From Euwallacea fornicatus (taxonomy: Eukaryota > Arthropoda > Insecta > Coleoptera > Curculionidae): a stretch of 64,000 nt of DNA. A model generated the notes under the pieces. That model was not told the origin of the DNA and made no database searches. It saw only the letters and a program-made list of their open reading frames with translations. The DNA lies in NCBI RefSeq assembly GCF_040115645.1, contig NC_089572.1, forward strand, positions 1,054,001-1,118,000, in the 5' to 3' direction. A program made the translations under genes and the position numbers. Positions 23,827 to 36,408 of this stretch are shown piece by piece (position 1 is the stretch's first letter; the number at the start of each line of letters is the position of its first letter).

Positions 23827-24020
23827 TCAACCCCCTTAGATGTCTTTTTCTGGGGCAACTTAAAGTCTAAGGTTTATGCTCCACCACCTGCACCTCTGCA
23901 AACGCTTCGAGAACGAATGGCCTCAGAGTGCCGTTTGACCAGACCAGAAATGTTGCAAAACATCGGTTGTGCTGTTGTATGGAAGTGGGAAGATTAGAGC
24001 CTGGAGAACCGTTTTTTCAT
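23827..24020 (+). pseudogene. mariner-like DDE transposase, extreme C-terminus (in L7)
   Basis: The frame reads TPLDVFFWGNLKSKVYAPPP and LQTLRERMASECRLTRPEML, the usual tail of the L-element transposase after its third catalytic block. It ends at an early TAG (23995), where the family normally continues to an FEHLL-like end. Everything N-terminal of the third catalytic Asp is missing. Confidence 0.82.
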
Positions 24021-24327
24021 AACCACTTTTGCTCCCTTGCACCGTTATCTACGCAGAATTCTGAAAAACCAATCGCTGAAATTTGGAAAAAAATTGTTGC
24101 GTAGAGATTGGGAACGGCTGCCAAATGACGTGTCACTCGGCCCCTCTTACCATTTAAATCCTTTGATAGGATGGCTCTGGGTGATAGAGGGATGCGGAAA
24201 TTACTTCGAAGCCGAGATAAAATTTGGTCCCCTCTCAAGTTAAAATTGGCGTATTCTAGCATATTTTCCACTATTGGACGAAATCGGGGATTTCATGGGG
24301 TGCAAATGTTAGTTGCGACACCCTGTA

Positions 24328-24620
24328 TATTGCGAATCGAGAAAGGTTTCGAGACACCGTCACATCGAAATATTTCGCACTTTCAGAGCGGACATTTTTT
24401 CATACTCAATTTGGAAAAGAGCAAAATTCGAAAATTGGCGAAAATCCAAGGTGGCTTCTATAAAAGAACTGGTGATGGTGCCCGAAAATCGAAACGTCGG
24501 ATATCGAATGTGAATAACCCCGTCGTAGTCTCCATCGTCGACTACGGCGGGGAGGGAGCGGCATCCACGAAGCAACTTTGCACCAGTGGTGGCGATCGTT
24601 AAATAAGATTCGTCGCTTCA
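24328..24620. mobile_element. Fragment related to the arm of L12, abutting L7
   Basis: The blocks AAAATCCAAGGTGGC and AAAATCGAAACGTCGGATAT, in the same order and similar spacing, match the inverted-repeat arm of L12 (rc of about 52400-52480; also 52860-52940). No terminal motif of its own was found. It directly follows the 3' TA of L7. Confidence 0.55.
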
Positions 24621-25082
24621 AGTTCGTCCATATGGAGTGAAATTTTCAGTAGTCACAAAAGTGTGATCTGTCCTTACCACCGCGATAAATTCTGTAGGTC
24701 CTGAAAATCCCAATTCCGCACTGGTATTAGAGGATTTGGACGGGCACGGCCTCCAGCTACCAGCAAAATCAGCGTATCAAGACATCTACATGTCTCAGAT
24801 CTCGATTTCTTGTAATAACGCTCCTACTCTCGCACGTACACGTGACCGATTCTAGTGAATGAAACCAATATTAAAATTGCGTGGAAAATAATTATGTTCA
24901 ATGGTCTTTTAAATGTTTATAACACCCGCGAGCGCAAATAAGCATAGTATTACAAGACGTAAAATCCTTTGACCACATACCATCGGGCAATAAATTCGTC
25001 ATAAAACCAAAAACCTACACGACATGACTGTGGGTGTAAAGTCGTTCTGGAGCAGGTGACAGGGTCTGTGGGCGTCATACGT

Positions 25083-25115
<33 letters not shown>

Positions 25116-26965
25116 ACGTTGCAACAACATCTGATGGTAATTGTACATTTGGACGACTTAATTCGTTAAAGGTAACAGTAAATATTACCATAGCGGGCAC
25201 CAAAGGTCGAATCTAGTGGACACCGTCGTTCCAAAGGCGTATTTGTTATTCGGACGTTTCTCACCGAAGTCATCAATAAATGAGCATATTTAATATTCTG
25301 CAAAACTTGGAGACATTCGTCATTTTTCTCAGCCTCATGCGAGCGCTGTCCCGTCCGCTCAAAATGAAGACATAAATCCCGTCCCGGGCATAATCTTTCT
25401 AATCTCGCATTTTCAAAAACCCTTTTACTTTATGGCCAGTACTAATGGTTTATCGTGTAACCGAACACTTGGTTAAAAACATGGGTTTTAATAAGAAAGA
25501 TAATTCCGAACAGACCTCCCTCTGTGATTTAGTGTACAAGACGCACTTTGTGCCTTTTTGGTTGCCCCTTAGTGATGCTAGTCGTCCAGTCTGAGATCGT
25601 TATTAATTAATTAAGAACATCCCAAGAAGCGGTAATTACGACGTAATCGATGGGTCTCTTCGGTCGAGATTTGACTCGGACCTGAACGTAACAGAAATAT
25701 GCGTAATTAGTTATGGGGGCACGTTCGGAATTTGGGCAGCACAATGCACTTGACCGACTGGACGGCAGATGCTTTCAAGCTCGACTTCATAGATTTTAAT
25801 CGGTCTGGTGCCTTATACCCCAAAATACCGGCGCAGAAGAATAATGGCTAGTTACCAATAGTAGCCTGTCAGTCATCGTTGGTAATCATGCTTTACAGTG
25901 ACAAATGGTACATCCCGACCGAATTCTCGTTAACGTGCAGTCTAGACTGCAGCCTCTTTAAAAGCTTTTGATTAATTTCAACCAGTCTAATGACAATAAA
26001 CAGTTACCCAGTAATAACAGTTTTTAACTATTTAGAATTCCACTTGTCCCTAAGCATTATTCCGATGATTTTTATCCTCTATCTAAACACGGCACTCCTA
26101 TTAAGCATGCTACGGCCGGACAATTTGTTGCATTATAGGAATTCCTTTTAAATAGGCACACTCGCAGGTAGATAATAGTATTACCCAACAGTTTCAGCAC
26201 CATTATAATAAAATATGTAATCTTGATATAAAATAATAAAATCTCTAAATGGTAAACAATGTTTTCATAAATAGCATTCATAAGTTCTGACGTTGGAATC
26301 GTGGGGAGGGCACGATCGTGCATCGAAATGCATATAACGTGGATATCCTTGGGTTTCATTATCTCGTTGATTGCCTTTGGGATAAAAATGTCGAATTTAC
26401 TTATTTATTTAATTTTCGTTAATTTTCCTTTGTTTAAGGATGTGACTGCATCTAGTATGCGCGCGCAACCACTCGATGCAACGACATTAATGCACTATGA
26501 ATAGAAGCTCTCTCCGATATACGGGGCCGCTCAATATTGTTGCTGGCCATTGGCATCTTCAGAACCGTAAAGCATTCGCAGTCGCCTAAACTGGGGCCGA
26601 CTCGCGCACAATCTCTAACAAAACGACAATTTAGAGAATAGCGCTAAGAGTTCGTCGGTAAAACTGAAATGACAATCGACATTTTCGGAGAATGCCCCGT
26701 AACCGCCTCATTTTCGTTTCCATTTACCTCAGAGTTCTCAGAAGATGTCCGGGAAGGCAGGATGGAACCAATTTTCATTGTTTTTTTCGACTCTTGTTAT
26801 TCAATCACGACAATTTCTATACTTTATATTGATAGAACTGCCGAAGGGCGTTGGTCGACTGTGAATTTTTTCGCAATCCTTCCAAAAATATCGGAACAAG
26901 GTGCTGCAATTCTTCAAAGTTTCAATAAAATGTGGATCGACCGAAAAACGCCCATCGACGGTTCA
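24621..26965. other. No recognised gene
   Basis: Non-coding by inspection apart from a GT microsatellite at 25083-25113. The plus-strand frame at 26669-26995 has no recognisable family and its end runs into L8. Confidence 0.42.
25083..25113. repeat. (GT)n microsatellite
   Basis: About fifteen uninterrupted GT dinucleotides. Confidence 0.95.
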
Positions 26966-28176
26966 TACAGGGTTGGTTTTTTACATAAACGATAATATCT
27001 CGAAAATGCCGGTAACGGAAAAATCCAAAAACACGTCCACCATAGTATGATGGGCGAAGACGAGTGACGAACTCACTATCCTCAACGAAATGACCCTCAG
27101 CCATTCCAAGTGCGTTTGTGCACAACGATTGCTTCAGTGATGAACGCATAATTTACTTGAATGGTACTCTCAATAGGCACAATTGAATGATTCAAAACTA
27201 AATCTTATGAGAGAAGGAAGCACCCGATATTCACAAAGACTGACTGTTTGGACCGGGATCCTTGTAGATGCTATCTTGGTGTCTTTGTTTATTGACTGTA
27301 ATTTGAATGGTGAAATCTAACGTGACCTTTTCGAAAATTCTAGTGAACCGTTGATGATCCATGAGCTAGAGAAAGGGCCGGGCGAAAAAAAAGGACGAAT
27401 GACAGCTGGATGAAAACGTACTAAGATTTCACCAAGACGGGGCGTCGCCACATATTGTTTTACCCCTTAAGTAATGGTTGAATAACAATTACCCAGTGAG
27501 GTGGCTTGGGAGGATGGGAGCGAGAGAACGGCCTCCTAGTTGTCCCGATCGCACGCCCTTCGATTTTTTTCTGGTGGGAGCACTTGAACGCTGTAGTGTT
27601 CAAAATCTAATCAGAAAGAATTAAGGAGTTAAGGCTCTGAGTTATTACTGAGTGTCGTGCAACCTTTAAGGAAACTCGTGTCAATGCACATTCAAAAATT
27701 TTAATGTTGCTAGTCCGCTTGCATGGAAAGTAACGAACACCTGTTATAAAAAATTAATTATTAATATTGACTGGGAAGTCTTACGCTTTGATTTAACTGC
27801 AATAAAATTTAGAATTAATTATCAGTTCCATTACTTATTCTTTATTGAAACCAATTCAATTCTACGCCCAGGTGTTTTACTCGTGGAGTTTGCATTGCAC
27901 GCATTATCGTATACGTTTGAGAGTGAAATTTCAGAAACTTTTATATCATCAAAACGCCCAATGAAAATATTTTCCGATGGTGTGTCGCAACCATGTCCGT
28001 GCTATTAAAAAAGAAAAAAAACCAACCTGGGGTGGCTGGGGTGCGTTTGGTAGAGGGTAGTGAGTTCATCATACCCTTAATGGTCTTGGTGATAGACGTG
28101 TTTTTTTTATTTTTCCATTGCCGGCACAATTTTTAAGATTTTGGCATTTATGTTTTAAAAAACAACCCACCCTGTA
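26966..28176 (+). mobile_element. L8: long-TIR mariner-like element with transposase remnant
   Basis: TA-CAGGGTTGGTTTTTTAC at 26966 pairs with AACAACCCACCCTG-TA at 28176. The diverged arms run about 140-150 bp and both contain CGAACTCACTATCCTC or GAACTCACTACCCTC. The 900-bp interior carries more of the transposase than any other L copy here. Confidence 0.85.
27230..27640 (+). pseudogene. mariner-like DDE transposase fragment (in L8)
   Basis: Readable blocks in order: RLTVWTGILVDAILVSLFID followed by CNLNGE, the strand region before the second catalytic residue. Then FHQDGASPHIVLPLK with the second Asp and a nearby stop. Then NNNYPVRWLGRMGARERPP, and CPDRTPFDFFLVGALERCSV, matching SPDLTPLDFFLWG with the third acid preserved. 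Multiple stops and slips lie between blocks. It is inactive. Confidence 0.85.
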
Positions 28177-31100
28177 TGTAGTTGCTGCACTGGTCGAATG
28201 CAGTCGTTTCGGCCAACCCGTGCATTTCGGGCCATAAACAATTAGCAACAGGTTTACGAGGTGGCATAAACGTCATTTTAATGTTCAATAGACCGTTCAA
28301 ACCGAAACTTCCAAATAGTCATTCGAAATTGCATTCTGTCAATAAATTGTTGTCAAACAATAATGCAGACGTGTGCGGCAAGTCGTGCGAGAGTCCTGCG
28401 GACTGGCCGGACTTCGTTGAGTTGGATTTCACCTTTACTTGGAACACTCTTTTCTTAATTTTTGGGGTAAGCGGTAAAAAATGATGATGAGTCTTAAAGG
28501 CACGAACTGTAAACTGCCTTTACGTGACATTTCGGGGCATCATCTCGTGAAACTCGTCGGATTTCGTGACTGAATCAAAAAGAAGTCAAGGTAATACCTG
28601 GGATATCATAAAAGGTAATTATAGCCTTCCTTGGGGTACCGAAAATTACCTTTAAAAGTACTTTTTTCAAAGAAGATTTGGACTTCGTCAGGCTCATCTT
28701 AATACACAGTAGTTTTGTACGTTTCTTCGGTTGACACCTAGTTTCTTTGATGTTTCGAGATTTGCCTAGAAGTGCGCCACCTGCGAGTAACATTTCCTGG
28801 CGGTCGTAATTCTTTGTGGATTATCCGAGAAAAGAAGGTTCCAATGCTTTTTAACCCTGGGCACTAAAATTTTTAACTCGACCCGTTAGTTCTGAGATGG
28901 TTCTGACTGTAAACAGCTGCACGACAAATGCTGGCACCTTCTAATCTTCTACTGAAGCCGAACCAAAGGGCGCCCCTCAGGTAAATGGAGCAGCGTCCGG
29001 GCTGTTATTATAACGAAATTGGCGTTGTCCCTTCGACTTTTTCCGTCTTAAAAAGAGCAATGTGGGACCGCAATAAAGTTTTGGTATTTTTCGGCGTTTA
29101 TTGGAGGAAATGAGGCTAGACGTCTTTGGTACCCCGTGGTTCTTGCGAGAGGCCTTGGTTCTCGCGTAATAATGCCAAGATCATTTTTCTTGTTCATAAT
29201 TAAGACGTTGTTCAATAGCCAATTAGACAAAAGTACCTAAGTAATAAACTCGATCCCGGAATCTCAGAGATTTCTTAATAATAACGATTATTAATGATCT
29301 TCTCTGGTAATCGGAACGTAAAAACAACTAGCGGTTCCGCAATTACAAATAATTATTATTGATATTACATCGATAGAACTATTCAATTTCAAGCCTTATA
29401 AACATACATTCGCACACACGATGTCGGCCAGGTGAGGCGCAATCATCGTGCCTCATTAGATTTTTAGCCCGAGCCTTCCTCAAGGTTTTCTTATGTCATT
29501 TTGGCGAAGAAAAACCCGCACGACCATCGAGGCATCCTATCTAATAATAACAATATACACGTTATAAGCATATTATAATGTACTTCCTAGAAACGATAAA
29601 ATTTTAATTTTGCATTGTTAATTTTTACTCACTTGTATTTTTTATAATGTCACGATTGGTCTCGGTGTGTCTGCCTGCTTTGTAACCATCACGCACGTGT
29701 GACTGATTCATTTGTGACACTCTAAGTTCGCTCTTTACATTGTTACAGAATGAAGCAGACATGTGGCCGTCATTAGCGATTTGGCTAAAACTGCCGAAAT
29801 AGTGAAGGATTCAAAGAGATCGAATCGATCGGTAAATCTGAGGTTGAATTTCCAGCATCGGTCAGCCGAGTTCGAATCGTTAATCAGCTGCCATCAGAAA
29901 TAAGCTGCGGGTCAGCGAAAAACGCACGGACTCCATCAGAATTTTCCACAAGCGCTGGTTCCATTGTGTTCACTCTTTCGGCGCTTAGAGCGCCAGACCT
30001 GTTCCCATTCCAGGGAACCCAGTGGTACCGTCTCCATTCGGTTCCACAATGCCGATTGTCAATTGTTTGGGGCTTGCAGGGTGCAATTTAGGCGTAAAAT
30101 TGAAATGTTTAGCCTTTCACCGTTTTACAGAAACACGATTTCTATGGTCCCGAAGCATCTCGATCGGTTCTCGTGGTCAATAAGTCTAGACGTTTTGTCA
30201 TTTCGTTTGTTCGGGTTTATTGCACGACACATTGCCTTCCTACAAAAAATAGAGTAAACTACGTTTTGATTATGTCTAATATCCTGGTGCCACGTTTCTC
30301 CTTACAGAGATAACCACCGATGCAGTGCTCCTAAATCAAACAGGGTAAAGAAGTTTATGAGCCTGTCGAGGAGAAATCTTCAACAAACTTACCGATGCAG
30401 ACATCAGCAAATCTGTTGCATTGAAGGATTCATCGTGATAATGCATCATTGATTTCCAATCTTCGTGGTTGTCACTTGTCTTCAAAGCAAAAAATCGCTC
30501 AAATGGTCCTTCATTTTCCATTTCAATGACGTCTCTTGTCCTTCGGTTGTCCCATTTTTCCTCCTGAGCGCCGTTAGGACTGATAGCAGTCCTAACGGCG
30601 CTGTTTCTGACATGTTTCTTTTTCGCAATAAAATGTTATCGACATCCTTAGTTGGTTTGTCCAGTCCCCCATATTGCGTTGCTCATACGCCCGACCGTAT
30701 TTTTGAGCCTGTTTTTCATGATCATTTTCAACAGAGGGAGGAGTGGGCCTATCGATTTAGCCTCCAACCGATAGCTATTCGATTGAATAATTTTCATCAA
30801 GGATCATTCATGATTGACCTTCGCCTATACCTAATAGAATCACCCGGGAATGTTATAGATCCCTGTTGAGTTTTATAAGCTTATTAGACACTCCTCCCTT
30901 TCGCCTTCCTTGTCCCTTGATTCAGTGGCGTTATGAAGGCTGAAAATGCCTATTACTGCTCTAAATTGACTTTCCCTCTTATTCACTTGCAATCTTGAAT
31001 TATTATTGGAAAGTGAGGAATGCTTCCACTACATGCCAATTTTCTTAATCACTCTTGGGTCTATAATTTCATCCATTGTTGTGAGATGAATTGCAATGTT

Positions 31101-31313
31101 GCTGGAATACGTTGGGTCTCGTACCTAATTTGTACGGACAGACAACTATATTTCAGCCAATTCGTTACTAAAATGTAATTTTTACCTCACCCGTTATTTC
31201 TTCGCTTAACACATGATTCAGCTGACCCGATTTGACTTCACTTGCTTAAAGTGAGACGAATTTTTAACGCATTTTTAAATTAAATTGATCGTTTTTGAGT
31301 AGAACATTGATTA
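28177..31313. other. No recognised gene; contains one perfect hairpin
   Basis: No convincing coding similarity was found in about 3.1 kb. The plus-strand frame of 134 codons at 30465-30869 runs through the hairpin at 30567 and has no known family. A remote mariner-type resemblance around 30380-30560 was too weak to call. Confidence 0.4.
30567..30602. repeat. Perfect 16-bp inverted repeat (hairpin)
   Basis: AGCGCCGTTAGGACTG, loop ATAG, then CAGTCCTAACGGCGCT. It is GC-rich and perfectly paired in an AT-rich region. No flanking target duplication or element was identified. Confidence 0.95.
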
Positions 31314-32725
31314 CTAGTTCATGCGAAAAGTTTCATATGAAGTGCACCACCCGGTAATAGCAATAATTAAATATTGTAATTTTGGCAAAATAATGCTGCA
31401 TAATAGAGAATCAAATGATCGGAGTTTTGGTAAAAAAAAAATAAGAACGCCAATGGTTTTTTTTTCTTTTCAATTTCTTAGATTTTTTTTTTCAATTGTT
31501 AATAAAAAAAATTATATTTATTTGGAAATATCAGTTTATTTTATTGCTGAACTGTGTGAGCAAGACATCTTAGAACTGCCCTCAATGAGACAGGGTCGAA
31601 ATTTCTCCCACGTTTCGGATTTTAATCGAATTCGAATCATCGACAAGAAGGAAGGCGGACTTTCTTTTTGTAAAATCATCAGAAAAATTACTCGGAACAC
31701 CGCTATTGCGGGAACATGGTCTTCATGGTCTGAAGAAGGGATTCGGCGACATCGGCCAGCTGGATGTCCACCCCGCAGCCACAGAGAACGTGAAGATTAA
31801 CTTCTTGGACCGATGGCCACTGGTGATCGGTTTCAAACAGCAGGGTCTGTTGCAGTAAACTGGATGCGAGTTTTAAACTGTCAAGTGTCGATGGTAACAG
31901 TGTACACAAGAGTTTTGTCTTTTGGCCTGCATTTATGCTGCTCAAATCTATGACTTCCATTAACTGTACGAACACCAAACTTTCTGATTGGTCTGGTGTC
32001 AACGACAAGTTGATTGGAATCATCAGTGGAACAACATCGTTTTCATTGACGAGTCGCTATATTGTTTGTGGGTCAATAATGGTCGTTGAAGGGTCAGACG
32101 ACACCGAGGTGAAAGAAGAAATTTGCAGTTTTGTGAAAGGCGCCACAAAGCCTTAACATCTGACGTTACGGTTGGGGCGCAATATGTCTTTGTTGAAGAT
32201 CTGCCTTTATGTTAATTCCAGGCATCCTAAATACACATCGCTACATTGACGATGTCCTGAGACCATTACTAATACCTTTCACATAGACTTTACCAAATCG
32301 CATATTCCAATAGGATAATGCAAGGCCGCATACTGCGAACATTCGTCGGAGGTTACCTTGGCCTGCACGGTCACCGGACCTATCACCTATCGAACATCTT
32401 TGAGACATGATGAGTCGTCGTTTTCGAAATTCACCGAGGCTTTAAACAATTTGGATGACCTACGACACCATCGTGAAGTAGCGTTGAATGAAATATTCAA
32501 GGAGGGGATATTGATCATTTGTTGCAAAACATGCTGCAGAGTGTACATACTTGCATTCCTGTAAAAGAGGATGTCGCTCATTATTACCGTTTTAATTAGT
32601 AATCGTTGTTGTTTTTAATTGAAACTCTTATCATTTGAAGTTGTGTTATGAAGCATTATTTTGCCAAAATTACAAGACTTAATTATTATTATTACTGGGT
32701 GATACATTCCATACGAAAGTTAGTG
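31314..32725 (+). mobile_element. T4: old Tc1-like element with about 100-bp TIRs
   Basis: The inverted ends share CACCACCCGGTAATA/TATCACCCAGTAATA, TTGTAATTTTGGCAAAATAA and GCATAA blocks (31341-31430 against 32620-32712). TA lies at both presumed ends. The transposase on the plus strand fills the interior. It belongs to the same broad Tc1 group as T5/T6 but is far more decayed. Confidence 0.83.
31586..32571 (+). pseudogene. Tc1-type transposase pseudogene (T4)
   Basis: Blocks in order: HVSDFNRIRIIDKKEGGLSF and WSSWSEEGIRRHRPAGCPPR, then REREDX (HTH regions, 31600-31800, open). After a slip, MATGDRFQTAGSVAVNWMRV, TVYTRVLSFGLHLCC and LPLTVR (31810-31970). Then NNIVFIDESLYCLW (first Asp, 32030), VRRHRGERRNLQF, FQ*DNARPHTA-like (second Asp, 32305, stop before it) and SPIEHL (Glu, about 32385). 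At least three slips and several stops. The antisense strand happens to be open for 107 codons at 31703-32023 and could mislead gene callers. Confidence 0.86.
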
Positions 32726-34020
32726 TATTTACATGTACACATAACGCACTAAACTGAACTGATTCCTTAGAATCCCAGTATTATAAAGCAAAACATGTGT
32801 ACAATAAAGTATGCAACGAACAATATTGTTCTTCAACAATGAGAAATCCGAAAGACGGAAATATTACATGTTAAATGCTAACCAATGGTGCAAACGGATT
32901 TCTCAAAATATAAAAAAGGCGTCCGGATAACTACCGTAGCCTGAGAACGAAGTATCAGTGAGGAGGACGACTTCTTGGGGGCCAGCACTGGGGAGTCGCT
33001 AGTTGGGGTGGCCACGGAGGTATCTCCGCAAGCAATTGCGTTGACGAAAAAGACCTTACTGGAGAGAATTGAAAAAGTCATGTTTAGAAATTGAGGATAA
33101 GGGCCCTTAATTGATATATGATCAAAAAAAACTAAACACAGCGAAAAATCATAAGCTCAACAAAAACTATGACCGACTCAGAGAGGTACAGATTTCGAGA
33201 TATGTGGAATATCAGAATAGAAATGTGTCGTCAAACAGAATACTTGCCAAAGATAGTCATAATAGCATCATGGATTATTGATGCACTTATATTATAATGA
33301 TATGGTAATATAACTCAAAACCTACAATTAGCCTCTACGCTAAATGAAATGGAGATTAGTATAATTCTATCATAAATACGGAATGGATAATCATCTGCAC
33401 GAGCGAAAAATCTACGTATTCGGGAGAGCGGAGAGCACTGAAAAAAGAAGGAAAAATCTTAAGTCATTAACCGATTTAAGAGGAGCATTTTTCCATAGTA
33501 GGGAAAAAACGTTCGCAAACGCCATTAAAAAATAAAAATTGAAAACGGAGATTTGTGCGACATTTATAATTTAAATTAATTAAACTGAATAGCAACAATA
33601 AAAACGGAGTAAAAAATGGTTTTTGTTTATTCAAAGATTTTTAAAAACCCAAAAAAGACATATTTCTGAAAATTAAGTGAAAATTATGGAGAACGCATTG
33701 AAGAGGAATCTGCATTATGCTCACCAGTTAAAGCTGTTTACGCAGGGTCGAAATTACTCACTAATGGCACCTTATCTAAAAATGCCTATACTTAACTATG
33801 AATATTTGATTTTAAGTGGACTTTTAAATATAAAAAAATTCTACTTAGCAGGTTATTAATGTTTATTGACATATTAATTGAAACTTCATTTTGATAAGCG
33901 CTGCAGGGAGCTATAGCAATATACTGGTTATTCCCCATTAAACCTGTTTCTTAACAATATAAACATTTACTTAATTTACAGATGTCTCTACATTGAAGTA
34001 GGTCGAAAATATCGCATATG
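32726..34020. other. No recognised feature
   Basis: AT-rich, without coding similarity. The minus-strand frame 32878-33081 is serine-rich and unidentified. Confidence 0.42.
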
Positions 34021-34409
34021 TGCAGGGTGTGCCATCGCGACCGGAAGAGAGTGAAATTTTAAACTGTCCCCGTATGCACTTTCTTGAGGTATGCCTGTAC
34101 GGCACCTTAAAGGCATTATTGGTTATTCGATGTTATTTATCACTTTTTTCCTTCTATAAAGTTTGTTTGCCGATCGGGGAAGAACGGATCGATGGGTATT
34201 ATTCGGCGAAACAATGACGTCACTTTCTGTACGAAAACGTAAATTTCATGTTTCGGCATCCTCCACATATCGGCTCAGCAGTAAATTTATTACTTTCCCG
34301 CCTCGTGAAACAAGCAACTTTTTTCGGAACCGCCAAGGAGCCCTTTAGTACATTAACGGTCTGGAATTTCGCCTGTTTCCCGTCCTCTGTGCCTATGAGA
34401 CACCCCGTA
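34021..34409. mobile_element. L9: possible short long-TIR element
   Basis: TG-CAGGGTGTGCCATC at 34021 and GACACCCCG-TA ending 34409 have the right orientation and end motifs. Only patches between the arms pair (GAAATTTTAAACTGT with GAAATTCCAGACCGT). The 5' flank is TG instead of TA. Confidence 0.4.
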
Positions 34410-36408
34410 GCACCATCTAAATATTTTATTATCAGAAATTCGAAGCACTAAAGTTAGCGTGAAATATTTATTAGGGATCCCCCGGATCCTCAGAAAGGCA
34501 GTTGGCACGGGACAGGCCTTGTACAGTAGACCTTATGCAGTAATTTCCCTATGCACAATCGTTAAGTAACGTCCTAATGATATTTAGATTCCGCCTTAAG
34601 ATGAAAAAATCCCTTCGTGCTTTAAACCGAACCTTTCGACAACAAAAATAAAAATATGGAAACTGGGCAGCTAAACGGGTGTCAGCTAAACCAATTTAAG
34701 ACAGGGCAACAAAAAATGTTGGAAATTCCATTGTTCCATTACATAAAAATATTAGCCATGTCTCATTTACGTCACTATATTAAATCAAATTAAAACAAAA
34801 AAGGTAGTCGGTCTTTCATGGTGGTCTAGCTGGGAGATTGTTGCTTAAAGACACATCATGTGAATTTGCTTCGGAAATTGCGTCACGCACTTCGAAATCA
34901 GCGTAATTATTTGCGAATGGAAACAGTTAGTTATATTTGAAATTACTATCATTAGTTATGGGAGTATTTGAGAGGAAATCGGAGGTGTAGTACGAAAAAC
35001 CCCATAATAACACTGCAGTCCGGCTGCAGGAGGTTTGCTTACTAAGTCGTACGTCTGGAATTTATCCATTAAGTTGGGTGTATCATCAAGCGTAAGGCGA
35101 CCCCTGGAGAGGTAAATGGAGGCAAGTTCATAAAGCTAGGGTAGCTACCTCAATATTTGTAACGCCGGATTACAGCTTATCATCGACCGACGTTTTATAG
35201 ATTATCATTGGACCACAGAAAAATTTAGAAAAATGTTGTACGTTGTATACTTGGTTAATCATAATTTTGCTTCGTGTATGCCCAAAAGGCCACATGACTA
35301 CAAAATAATTCTACATATATTCCGAATACACGTTTCACTGCCCCCATGGACTGCAAGAACGAAACATCTGTTGGAGTATAAAAATAAGAACAAGTAATCT
35401 ATTTTCGACACAGCGCACCTGAAAAATTTCGTAACAATTAGGACGTAAAGCGATCTATTCTGGACCCTAATTTAATGTCTTGCCCCATCAGTTTTATAAT
35501 GTTGACGTCATTCCAGGATTGTAGGCCAAAAGTTGCTCTACGATAATAAATAAGTCTGGTGCGTCTACGTATTGCTCGCATAGTGATGAAGACTAAATCG
35601 AACATGACAACGAAATATTTTGCTGGAATTTGCGGTAGCAGGACGCCTTAAGGAGATCACAATTCAAAAACCATAAATTTCTCCAAAACTCCCCTTAATG
35701 TTGAGACAAAGGTAATTCAATACGTGTTGGGAAAATAATTACAGTTGAAAGTTTTGGCAAAAAAATATAAAATTTGGGTCAAAATTAACAAAATTTCGTC
35801 TTGCGACGCGTAGGATCTCACGATTTAGAGTCCGAATGTTTCAGAACGTCACTACATGATGATATTCCCATTTACCCGCGTGACTAATGATGAACGAACG
35901 ATACGATGATCTAGCTGTGTGCTCAAAACGTTTCGGCTCTACTGCATGTCTAAAAGTCCAAAATTTCTCAAAAAATACTCAGAAGTGACCCATTTCAAAA
36001 TGGTTTTCAGCTCCATCTAAAAATATTCCCGAAGCGTACTTGGGTTTAACAGTAATATCGATTACGTAATTATCTCCTGGAAACGAGGAACGACCATGGA
36101 AGAAGATCAAAATATTAAATATTTAAACGAAGCATTTAATTAAAATTGTGTCTTCGTGCGTGTTAGATGTATTTTGAAGTAAAAGTTTAATTATTGTCAA
36201 ATCTATATATAAATAAAAGATTAAAAAATAGAGGTCTGTTCAACTCATCCGTCCACACCCTGATTAGCCCCGTATGGCCTATTAACCTAGCCCCATGTAC
36301 CCCCCTCACTGTTACTGCAGGAGCACCAGTAGAAAACGGTGTTTAATTTTCATCGCTTTTCTATTTGAAATTAAAAAATCGATTGGTGTCTTTTACGTGC
36401 ATTTTAGC
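34410..36408. other. No recognised feature
   Basis: No transposon ends, repeats or coding similarity recognised in about 2 kb. Confidence 0.42.

Larger units (their letters stand above)
23082..24327. mobile_element. L7: long-TIR element carrying a nested retroelement
   Basis: The original 5' end TA-CAGGGTGTCCCAACT is now duplicated (23082 and 23499) around a retrotransposed insert. The 3' end is GCGACACCCTG-TA at 24327. Without the insert the element is about 830 bp, with diverged arms that share blocks such as CAAATTT..GATTGGTTTTTC. A run of 15 Cs lies near 23698-23712. The interior holds a transposase C-terminus. Confidence 0.83.

Noticed and set aside
30380..30560. Possible mariner catalytic remnant (HRDNAS-like)
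   Set aside because: Only one short block resembles the family, the following blocks do not line up, and no TIRs were found.
31703..32023. A 107-codon minus-strand frame that looks like a conserved host exon
   Set aside because: The plus strand reads ordered Tc1 transposase blocks through the same bases and the TIRs of T4 surround it, so the frame is antisense to a transposase.
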